Source: Lichenicoccus sp964245755
Lineage (GTDB): Bacteria; Pseudomonadota; Alphaproteobacteria; Acetobacterales; Acetobacteraceae
Length of the DNA stretch: 21,224 nucleotides
NCBI GenBank assembly: GCA_964245755.1
Contig: CAXTNV010000056.1
Span: 1 to 21,224 of the forward strand
Direction of reading: 5' to 3'
The notes below the pieces were generated by a model. It did no database searches. It was not told the origin of the DNA and saw only the letters and a program-made list of their open reading frames with translations. A program made the position numbers and the translations under genes. Within the stretch, counting starts at the first letter, position 1; each line of letters begins with the position of its first letter. Shown here one piece after another: positions 15,055 to 21,089 of this stretch.

Positions 15055-16251
15055 ATGAACTTACGGATTAAGACACCCCTGCTCGCGCCGGACTCACCGC
15101 TCGACACGCACGCCCGGCAGGTCATCGCCGACCTGTTCGACCGCGAGCAGCGGCTGATGGACGCGTTGCCGACCGACGCGGCGGACGATCCGAAGCGGCT
15201 CGAACGGGTGCTGCTCACCCGCGGTGAGATGCTGACGCAGCCAGAGCGGATCGTGCTGACCCTGGCCGAGGAGGACCGGACCCTCGACAGTGTCGCGCTC
15301 GACATCGCGCGACTCTCGTTCCGGCGCGTGTGCCTGACCGGCTGCGGCGACTCGCTCGCCGTGATGATCGCAGTTCGCCTGCTGCTCGAGGAGATGCTCG
15401 GCATCCCGTGCGAGCCGATGCAGGCGCTGGATCTCGCCTACTATGGAAGCGGCTCGATCGGCGCGGGAACGTTGGTGGTTGCCCTGAGCGCAAGCGGAGC
15501 GACCACCCGGACGGTAGAAGCGGTCATGATTGCCAGGGTGAACGGCGCAAAGACCCTCGCGCTCACCAATGCAGCCTCCTCGCCGCTTGCCGAGGCGGCG
15601 GATTGGACCATCCGCGTCCACGCCGATCGTCGCGGCTGGCCAACCCAGTCCAGCACCGCGGCGATGGCAGCTTTGTGCGCGCTGGCCACTCGCATTGGCG
15701 CCGAGCGCGGTGCCTCACGAGCCGGACTGCTCGCCGACGCGCTCGCGCGAGTGCCGGACCATATGCGGGAGGTGGCAGGGTGCTGCGATGGACCGATCCG
15801 CGACATCGTCGGCAGCCTTGGACCGCATCGCACCTTCCTGTTCTCGGGCGGCGGACCCGCCTTCGCCGCCGCATTATTCGGCGCGACGAAAACCAAGGAA
15901 TGCACGCCGCACCACGCGCTGGCGGTGAACCTCGAAGAGTTCCACCACTACAACTCGGTCAAAAGCGGCGATCCGCTGCTTATTTTCGCGCCAGCAGGGC
16001 CGTCCGTCTGCCGCGCCCGCGACACTGCCTTCGAGGCGAGGCGGTGGGGCGGGCGCGTGATCGCAGTCGTGGATCAGGACGAGGACCTGCTCGACGCCGA
16101 CAGTCACGCCGTTTTGCGGCTGCCTGCCATCCCCGAGGCACTCTCGGCATTCACGCACGCGCTTCCGGCGCAGCTGTTTGCGTGGCACGTCGCGATGGAG
16201 GGTTTCCGGAGGGCCGGCGTGGATCTGCCTGATCAAGCGGAAGATCGGTGA
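15055..16251 (+). CDS. SIS-domain phosphosugar isomerase / deglycase-like protein
   Basis: This 398-residue protein has two sugar-isomerase (SIS) domains of the GlmS C-terminal/FrlB/AgaS type. The first carries LTGCGDS (94-100) and ALSASGATTRT (143-153), the Ser/Thr-rich phosphate-binding loop. The second carries LFSGGG (262-267), KTKE (279-282) and LEEFHHYN (293-300), the region that supplies the catalytic Glu and His in GlmS- and FrlB-like proteins. The expected role is isomerisation, deamination or deglycation of a phosphorylated (amino)sugar in the cytoplasm. The start at 15055 has GGAG at a six-base spacing; in-frame ATGs at 15040 and 15052 are alternatives. Its stop overlaps the PfkB kinase start, so the kinase very likely makes its substrate. 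It diverges from the DeoR gene. The exact sugar is unknown. Confidence 0.85.
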   Translation: MNLRIKTPLLAPDSPLDTHARQVIADLFDREQRLMDALPTDAADDPKRLERVLLTRGEMLTQPERIVLTLAEEDRTLDSVALDIARLSFRRVCLTGCGDSLAVMIAVRLLLEEMLGIPCEPMQALDLAYYGSGSIGAGTLVVALSASGATTRTVEAVMIARVNGAKTLALTNAASSPLAEAADWTIRVHADRRGWPTQSSTAAMAALCALATRIGAERGASRAGLLADALARVPDHMREVAGCCDGPIRDIVGSLGPHRTFLFSGGGPAFAAALFGATKTKECTPHHALAVNLEEFHHYNSVKSGDPLLIFAPAGPSVCRARDTAFEARRWGGRVIAVVDQDEDLLDADSHAVLRLPAIPEALSAFTHALPAQLFAWHVAMEGFRRAGVDLPDQAEDR

Positions 16252-17207
16252 TGACGCCGACGCCGGGACTGATCTGCCTTGGCAATCTGTCCCTCGACGA
16301 GATCGTCCGGCCCGACGGCTCTCGTCACCTTGAACAGGCAGGCGGTGACGCTCTGTATGGGTGCTTGGCCGCGCGCCTTTTTGATGCGACGGCCGAATTC
16401 GTGGCACCTGTCGGCAGTGACGAGCCACTGGCGATTCATGCCCTCCTTGGGTCAAGTCGCCTCTCGACCGAAGGGATGCCGCGCCGACCAGTGGCCACGC
16501 TGCGGAACTTGTTTGTCTATGGCAGCGACGATGCGCGAAATGCCAAGCTGCTCTCGACGCAAGAGGACTTCGAACTTCTTTCACCAAGTCCGACCGACAT
16601 CCCGCCGCGCTATATTCTAGCCCGAGCGTTCATGGTCCTTGCGATGACCTTGCGTGCGCAGACCGAGCTGATCCGGAGTTTCCGGACTGAACGTCCGGGA
16701 ACACTCCTCGCGCTCGACCCACAGGACGAATACATTGCCGGAAATGTCGATGACATCCTGGCTCTTGTCGCCAAAGTGGACGTCTTCCTACCAAGCCTGG
16801 ATGAAGTGCGGGCCCTGCTCGGCGATACGGATGCGCTGCGGGCAGCACGCTTCTTCGCCAGCCTTGGCCCACGCATCGTCGTGATCAAAATGGGCGGAAG
16901 CGGAAGCCTTTCCTACGATGCTCGAACTGGACAGGTATTCAGGATGCCGCCGTGCCCGGGGCGAGTAGTGGATACGACAGGTGCCGGTGACGCCTTCTGT
17001 GCGGGGTTCCTCGCGACGCTTGCCTCCGGCAGCAACCTCCGGGAAGCTTCGATCGCCGGTGCCGTTGCCGCTTCGTTTGCAATTGAATCGTTCGGCTTAT
17101 CCGCGTTGGCTGCCGCAACGCCTGGCGCAGCCCACTCGAGAGGTCAAGCATGGCGGCAATTCCTGCGTGGGGTGCCTGATGACTTCGGTGCCTGGGTTGG
17201 CGAGTAA
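16251..17207 (+). CDS. PfkB-family carbohydrate kinase
   Basis: This 318-residue cytoplasmic kinase of the ribokinase/PfkB family should phosphorylate a sugar or sugar derivative with ATP. The N-terminal GNLSLDEIV strand and the AGGDALYGC segment contact the sugar. The C-terminal signature DTTGAGDAFCAGFL begins near residue 241 and contains the catalytic Asp248. The anion-hole GAGD is intact. The ATG at 16251 overlaps the SIS stop as TGATG; a GTG one codon earlier is possible. Kinase followed by SIS protein is the arrangement of fructosamine (Frl-type) and amino-sugar catabolic pairs. The gene ends normally, but only 15-55 bases later lies a broken RES gene, so the island border is very close. 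Confidence 0.88.
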   Translation: MTPTPGLICLGNLSLDEIVRPDGSRHLEQAGGDALYGCLAARLFDATAEFVAPVGSDEPLAIHALLGSSRLSTEGMPRRPVATLRNLFVYGSDDARNAKLLSTQEDFELLSPSPTDIPPRYILARAFMVLAMTLRAQTELIRSFRTERPGTLLALDPQDEYIAGNVDDILALVAKVDVFLPSLDEVRALLGDTDALRAARFFASLGPRIVVIKMGGSGSLSYDARTGQVFRMPPCPGRVVDTTGAGDAFCAGFLATLASGSNLREASIAGAVAASFAIESFGLSALAAATPGAAHSRGQAWRQFLRGVPDDFGAWVGE

Positions 17208-17413
17208 TTTGGCCGCGGTAGCATGGGCGGGGCGGTCGCTCGCTGGATGGAGACGGCTTGGCTCGAAGCCCAGCAGGGCTTCGCCTTCAAAACACAGCCG
17301 ATGACGATCTGCGCTTACGAGGTCGATTGTACTGACATCGCTGATCTGAGCGGGGACGATGGACGTCACGACCTAGGCATCGCACTCGCTGACCTTGCGT
17401 GTGCTTGGGAAGA

Positions 17414-17421
17414 TTTGGTTT
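17414..17421. repeat. Left copy of 8-bp target-site duplication
   Basis: TTTGGTTT lies immediately outside the left terminal inverted repeat of the IS and is identical to 19518-19525. Eight bases is the usual duplication length of IS1595-family elements. Confidence 0.93.
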
Positions 17422-17445
17422 GGCGCATATGCACTACTTGACGAA
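17422..17445 (+). repeat. Left terminal inverted repeat of the IS
   Basis: It reads GGCG, CA, TATGCAC, TA, CTTGACGAA. The four differences from the right end fall in two dinucleotide blocks (positions 5-6 and 14-15); all other positions are identical. Confidence 0.92.
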
Positions 17446-17454
17446 TACTCTGAC

Positions 17455-17664
17455 TTAGTCACTGCCTCCGATTGCCTTTAGCCGGGCAATCTTCCGAGCC
17501 GGAACAGGCTTGGTCACGACCTCGAACGTCCCGTGGTGCTCAGTCGCAAATGCCTCAGCTTTGGCGCGGGCATCGACCCCGTGGAAGTGGCCCCGGAACC
17601 GATGACCGACCTTGACCGACCAAAGAGGCGGTTGTCGTTTCGTTTCGATTACCTGTGTCGTCAT
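17455..17664 (-). CDS. Small passenger protein of unknown function (69 aa)
   Basis: I do not recognise this protein. The start at 17664 is well supported by AGGAG at 17671-17675, six bases upstream. It is basic and His/Lys-rich, with the segment WSVKVGHRFRGHFHG followed by an Ala/Glu-rich stretch and TFEVVTKPVPARKIARLKA. No signal peptide or membrane segment is visible. It lies inside the IS near its left end, on the transposase strand and after the membrane-protein gene, so it is a passenger gene. Phage- or plasmid-type small proteins have similar character, but no function can be given. Confidence 0.6.
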   Translation of the reverse strand: MTTQVIETKRQPPLWSVKVGHRFRGHFHGVDARAKAEAFATEHHGTFEVVTKPVPARKIARLKAIGGSD

Positions 17665-17727
17665 CAACGTCTCCTATCGGCAGGCGTTCTAATCTGCGTA
17701 TTGTTCTTTGCAGGATACCATTGACGG

Positions 17728-18534
17728 TTAACTCATGAGGGCGGCATCGTAATAGGAACAAAGAGCGGTATGTCCGATTGTGCTTCCGTATTCAGTATAC
17801 GACACACAGATGAATACGATCAAATCGTTTCTGCCGGTTATGATGTTTGCATCAATACCCTCTTTGTGCACGACGATGTTGTACTTTGGCGGAGGCGCTT
17901 CGTCTGGAAACACAACATACCCGCTTTGGACAACCGGCTGCTGCTTGCACGCTTCAATATCGCTGAGAATAAAGCTCGGGGTGATGTCGGACGGCCTCAT
18001 GCCAGAGAAGTTTCTGACATCGCGAGTGATGGTCAAGTCCCTCGCTGGAGCATGCCCATAGTTTTGATAGTCAAATACAATTTTCAGTTCGCTTCCAACA
18101 ACTGGCACCCTCGCGATGACACCTCCAAGTATGTCGATCCAAGCGCGTTCCTGAGCCCGCGTTTCGACGAGTTGCCCCAGGGCAGCGGAGGCCTGTTGTT
18201 GGCTCGCGGTCAAAGCGTCTTTGGCGACAACTACACCATAGGCCGCTCCTCCGAGAGCACCAAGACTAATAATAATGGAAAATATCCAATATTTTTCTTC
18301 GCGAGCTTGATGTTTTTCGTCGCTTCTTTCTCTTGCCTCTGTGTCAGCTTCATACTTGGAAATGGAAGTCTCTTGCTTGGAATTTTCGCTTCGCTTGGCA
18401 GCGTCATGGGGGCGGTGTGTGTGGGAGTTTCTCTTCATCAGGTGCTTAACTAAAAGGACTGCTGCTGAGGTCAAAACCTCAAACACGACGCCAACCCTGA
18501 TCAACGATCTGATCAGTGACATCGCAGAGAGCAT
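17728..18534 (-). CDS. Passenger membrane protein of unknown function
   Basis: The frame from 18534 encodes 268 residues. A first hydrophobic segment lies at about 13-30 (VGVVFEVLTSAAVLLV), then a charged linker rich in Lys/Glu/Arg (31-81). A clear transmembrane helix follows at about 83-104 (WIFSIIISLGALGGAAYGVV), then TASQQQASAALGQLVETRAQERAWID. The rest is a beta-rich-looking domain ending FICVSYTEYG and TALCSYYD. Uncharacterised proteins with one membrane helix followed by an ERAWI-type segment and such a tail are widespread in proteobacteria. Starts at 18522 or 18438 are possible; 18438 would remove the first hydrophobic segment, and none has a strong ribosome binding site. The gene follows the transposase by 16 bases inside the IS. 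GC is lower than in the flanks. Function unknown. Confidence 0.65.
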   Translation of the reverse strand: MLSAMSLIRSLIRVGVVFEVLTSAAVLLVKHLMKRNSHTHRPHDAAKRSENSKQETSISKYEADTEARERSDEKHQAREEKYWIFSIIISLGALGGAAYGVVVAKDALTASQQQASAALGQLVETRAQERAWIDILGGVIARVPVVGSELKIVFDYQNYGHAPARDLTITRDVRNFSGMRPSDITPSFILSDIEACKQQPVVQSGYVVFPDEAPPPKYNIVVHKEGIDANIITGRNDLIVFICVSYTEYGSTIGHTALCSYYDAALMS

Positions 18535-18550
18535 TCCGTGCGTTTGCGCT

Positions 18551-19446
18551 TCAGCAGCACGCCACTGCTCCGCCGAAGATGTCTGGGTTGTTCCGATTGT
18601 TGTGCCGGAAATCGAACTCCGCCACGGAGAGCGGGAGATACTTGGCCGACACTTTGTGGTAGGTGCCGATAACGCCGCGCTTGATACGGGACCAGAAACC
18701 GTCGATCGTCTGAGTGTAGACGACACCGACCACATACTCTTTAGCACTGTGCCTGACGAACTCGTCCGGGAACTCTCTGAGGCCCTTGTAGGAAGGGTGC
18801 TCATCAGTCGCGAGCAGACTGACGCTCGTGCTGACAGCCTGCCGCACAAAGCTCTGCATCGTGGACGCATCCGTCCCACTAAGGACGCGAGCTACAACGG
18901 TGCCCTTGCGGCTGATAGCGCCCATGACTGCGATCTTGCCTGTGGTGCCTCGACCGCCATGCTTCTTGTCGGCATGCCGGTTCTTTTCCCGGCCTCCGAC
19001 GTAGTCTCATTCACTTCGACAATTCCGACCAACTTCCGAAAATCAGGATCTACAAGACCAGCACGAACGCGCATGCAGAGATAGTGAGCGGTCCGGTAGG
19101 AGCCGAAACCCATGACGCGCTGGACCTCTAGAGCAGCGACGCCTTTTTTGGCCGTCATCATCATGTGGATGACCCGAAACCAGTTACGCAAGCCAACATT
19201 CGTGTTCTCGAACACAGTGCCGACCAACACAGAGAAGCGGTAGGACGTGCTCTGGCCGCACTTCATGCACTCCCACTTAAACGCCATCGTCTTAAGGGAG
19301 ATCAGCTTGTCGTTGCCGCAGCGGGGGCAGGTGACACCGTTCGGCCAGCGACGAGCTTGCAGGTAGCTCTTGCAGACGTCGTCGTCCGGGAACGCCGTCT
19401 CAAACTGGCCGATAGTCATCTGCTTGGTGAACTTAGCCTGAGCCAT
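18551..19446 (-). pseudogene. IS1595-family transposase, frameshifted
   Basis: The N-terminal part (from ATG at 19446) has a zinc ribbon, CPRCGN then WECMKCG, followed by NWFRVIHMMMTAKKGVAALEVQRVMG, typical of IS1595 transposases. At about 19003-19004 the frame breaks: the expected ETYVGG continues in another frame (YVGGREKNRHADKKHGGRG, then IAVMGAISRKG) through LATDEHPSY to the stop at 18551. One missing base explains it: 896 bases plus one gives 299 codons, a normal length. The first catalytic Asp, expected in the VDET motif, is Asn (VEVNET). Both changes should inactivate the enzyme. No slippery sequence for programmed frameshifting is seen at the break. Confidence 0.88.
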
Positions 19447-19493
19447 AGGAGCGGTCCCCTTGTCTAAAAGGAGCTTACTCTCAAATCTTACCG

Positions 19494-19517
19494 TTCGTCA
19501 AGATGTGCATAATCGCC
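19494..19517 (-). repeat. Right terminal inverted repeat of the IS
   Basis: Read on the minus strand from 19517 it gives GGCG, AT, TATGCAC, AT, CTTGACGAA, matching the left end at 20 of 24 positions. It lies 47 bases upstream of the transposase start. Confidence 0.92.
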
Positions 19518-19525
19518 TTTGGTTT
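19518..19525. repeat. Right copy of 8-bp target-site duplication
   Basis: TTTGGTTT directly abuts the right terminal inverted repeat and is identical to 17414-17421. The RES reading frame resumes through it. Confidence 0.93.
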
Positions 19526-19744
19526 CGCGCGCTGCCGAGCCGCCAAGTTGGCGCCTTGCTAAGCGGCTCATGGGCGAAGGATATGCTGCCATCGTCGTGC
19601 CGAGCTTCGCGCCAGGCGCTGCGGATATCGACCGCAACATCGTCTTCTGGAAGTGGTCGAACGTTCGCCCGCACAAAGTGCTGGTTGTCGATGACGAGGC
19701 GCGTCTCCCACGAGATGGCCGCTCGTGGGAGGCTTAGCGAGCCA

Positions 19745-20854
19745 TCACAGCACGCCGTTGAGCGGGTGGCTCTCGAATGGGTCGCCCATCTCGAGGTAGG
19801 TGTCGAGCACGGCGTAGCTCTTGTGGCGCCCGAGCTGCTTGAGCCGGGTCGGGTGGATGCCGCGGTCCATGCCAGTGCTGAGCGCGCCGCGCTTGAGGCT
19901 GTGGCCGCTGATCAGGCTGGGGTCGAAGCCGGCGGCGGCGGCGCGCCCCTTGAGGATGCGCGCCACGGTGCCGGGATCGATCGCCCGCTGGCCGAGCACC
20001 GGCTGCGGGCGTGGCCCAGCACCGCCCTCAAGACGGGTCGGCGGCACGAACACGCGCCGGAACAGCGCCCCCTCGGTGATGCCGGCCGCCTGCTGCCAGG
20101 CGCGCAGGGCGCGCACCGGGCACAGCGCGGTGCTGCCGTAGGGGATGGCGACGCTGACGGCGCGTCCGCCGCGCTCGCCCTTGGAGTGCGGCAGGATCAG
20201 GCTGAGGCCGCGCTCGCGGGCCTCGAGGTGCTCGAGCCGGATCGCGGCGAGCTCGGCCCGGCGCAGGGCGCCCGCGAAGCCGACCAGCAGCAGGGCGCGG
20301 TCGCGAAGTCCCACGAGGTCGTGCGGGATCAGGATGATGATCTGGCGCAGGATGTCGGCGGTGGCGGCAAGCTTCTGGGTGGGCGCCATCCCGCGTGCCG
20401 CGGCGTCGCGGTGGATGCCGGCGACGGTCTCGCCGACTACGGCTTCGGCGGTGGGCACCGGGCAGCCGGCGGCGTAGTGCAGGTAGCGGATGGCGGCGCG
20501 GCGCAGGTCGATGCTGTTGACGCTGAGGCCGCGCCCGCGCTCGGCGGCCAGGAAGGCCACCACGTCGACGGCGCGCGCCGGCAGGCAGGGCAGGGTGTGC
20601 TGGTGGCACCAGGCGCACCAGGCGCGCACGCCGGCGCGGTAGGCGCGTCGGGTGTTGTCGGCCTTGGCGCGTCGCGCGTAGGCCTCGGCCGCCGCCCGGG
20701 CGGTGACAAGGCTGCCGTCATGGGCAGGCAGGGCGGCCTCGGCGATGCTGTCGAACCAGGCGTGGATCAGGGCGGGCGGATGACCCAGCGGCGCCGGCCG
20801 CGGCGGCGGCAGGATGACGCCTTCGTCCAGCGCGGTGTCGTCGGAGGCTGCCAT
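19745..20854 (-). CDS. Tyrosine recombinase / site-specific integrase
   Basis: This 369-residue protein has an N-terminal SAM-like core-binding domain (about 50-150, with DNTRRAYRAGVRAWCAWC) and a C-terminal catalytic domain. Active-site residues are visible: Arg198 in GALRRAEL, Lys225 in HSKGER, His318 in SGHSLKRG, His344 in GRHKSYAVL and the nucleophile Tyr353 in DTYLEMGD. At the second Arg of the usual HxLR box there is Lys321, with Arg322 one residue later. The gene is very GC-rich. It ends 7 bases from the RES stop (convergent) and starts 235 bases from a divergent second recombinase. It likely mediates integration, resolution or inversion of the local mobile segment. Confidence 0.92.
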   Translation of the reverse strand: MAASDDTALDEGVILPPPRPAPLGHPPALIHAWFDSIAEAALPAHDGSLVTARAAAEAYARRAKADNTRRAYRAGVRAWCAWCHQHTLPCLPARAVDVVAFLAAERGRGLSVNSIDLRRAAIRYLHYAAGCPVPTAEAVVGETVAGIHRDAAARGMAPTQKLAATADILRQIIILIPHDLVGLRDRALLLVGFAGALRRAELAAIRLEHLEARERGLSLILPHSKGERGGRAVSVAIPYGSTALCPVRALRAWQQAAGITEGALFRRVFVPPTRLEGGAGPRPQPVLGQRAIDPGTVARILKGRAAAAGFDPSLISGHSLKRGALSTGMDRGIHPTRLKQLGRHKSYAVLDTYLEMGDPFESHPLNGVL

Positions 20855-20910
20855 GCGATCTCCCTGCCAGCGCGCTGGATGGTCGCCTGCACGCCCTGAA
20901 GCTAGCGCCG

Positions 20911-20952
20911 CCTCTCTACGCCCGACAATCCGATTTATCGGGCATACAGAGG
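20911..20952. repeat. 42-bp inverted repeat, candidate recombinase crossover site
   Basis: The left arm CCTCTCTACGCCCGACAA (20911-20928) and the reverse complement of the right arm (20935-20952), CCTCTGTATGCCCGATAA, match at 15 of 18 positions. They are separated by a 6-bp centre, TCCGAT. Paired arms around a 6-8 bp centre are the usual design of tyrosine-recombinase core sites, and two recombinase genes flank it. An operator for recombinase autoregulation is the main alternative. No T-run follows, so a terminator is unlikely. Confidence 0.55.
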
Positions 20953-20982
20953 AGCGAGCTAGAGCTGAAAACTGTTACCGCG

Positions 20983-21013
20983 CCTTAGTTAAGGTTGCCT
21001 TATTCGGGCTAAG
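20983..21013. repeat. Clustered CCTTA/TAAG short inverted repeats
   Basis: CCTTA-GT-TAAGG (20983-20994) is a perfect dyad. Three bases later CCTTA (20998-21002) recurs and is followed, seven bases on, by TAAG (21010-21013). Such a cluster in a promoter region could be an operator or an accessory recombinase-binding array. The motif is short, so confidence is low. Confidence 0.3.
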
Positions 21014-21089
21014 TCCGCAAGATGACGAGCGGTTCGGGTGCGAGTGCCACTGGTGTTGCGCCGGACGCAGCGACGAGGTGAGGGCGCAC

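Larger units (their letters stand above)
17422..19517 (-). mobile_element. IS1595-family insertion element, 2096 bp, with passenger genes
   Basis: The element is bounded by 24-bp inverted repeats matching at 20 of 24 positions and flanked by a perfect 8-bp duplication. It carries a minus-strand IS1595-type transposase (broken) near its right end, then a membrane-protein gene and a small gene, all on the same strand. The inner part has visibly lower GC than the surrounding catabolic and recombinase genes, indicating foreign origin. It lies within the RES-domain gene. Because the transposase is defective, the copy should be immobile unless a related transposase acts in trans. Confidence 0.93.
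17223..19737 (+). pseudogene. RES-domain (NAD+-degrading toxin family) gene, 5'-truncated and split by an IS
   Basis: Two plus-strand fragments belong to one RES-domain protein. The left one (17223-17421) reads METAWLEAQQ, then TICAYEVDC and DLACAWEDLV. The right one (19526-19737) reads AAEPPSWRLAKRLM, IVVPSFAPGA, NIVFWKWSN and LPRDGRSWEA before a TAG. These are typical middle and C-terminal RES segments. Deleting 17422-19525 (the IS plus one target duplicate) joins codon 17421 to 19526 in frame and gives a continuous 136-residue reading frame. The N-terminal part of the fold, including the usual GRFN-type segment, is missing: upstream there is only an in-frame stop, which is the PfkB stop. 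RES toxins are NAD+ phosphorylases/hydrolases normally paired with an upstream Xre/DUF2384 antitoxin; none is present. The gene is dead. Confidence 0.85.
20855..21089. promoter_or_regulatory. Divergent intergenic region between two recombinase genes
   Basis: These 235 bases hold no gene. The part from about 20915 to 21013 is AT-richer than the flanking recombinases and should contain promoters for both directions. It also contains a long inverted repeat and clustered CCTTA/TAAG repeats described separately. A GAGG/GAGGG purine stretch lies just before the ATG at 21090. Confidence 0.5.

Noticed and set aside
18535..18879. N-terminal extension of the passenger membrane protein
   Set aside because: This part is the shadow of the transposase C-terminal half and is Ser/Arg-rich without features.
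19460..20899. 479-codon plus-strand frame antisense to the recombinase
   Set aside because: Ala/Gly/Val-rich mirror of a very GC-rich gene. The recombinase catalytic residues are on the minus strand.
20911..20952. Inverted repeat read as a terminator
   Set aside because: It lies upstream of both flanking genes, not downstream, and has no following T-run.
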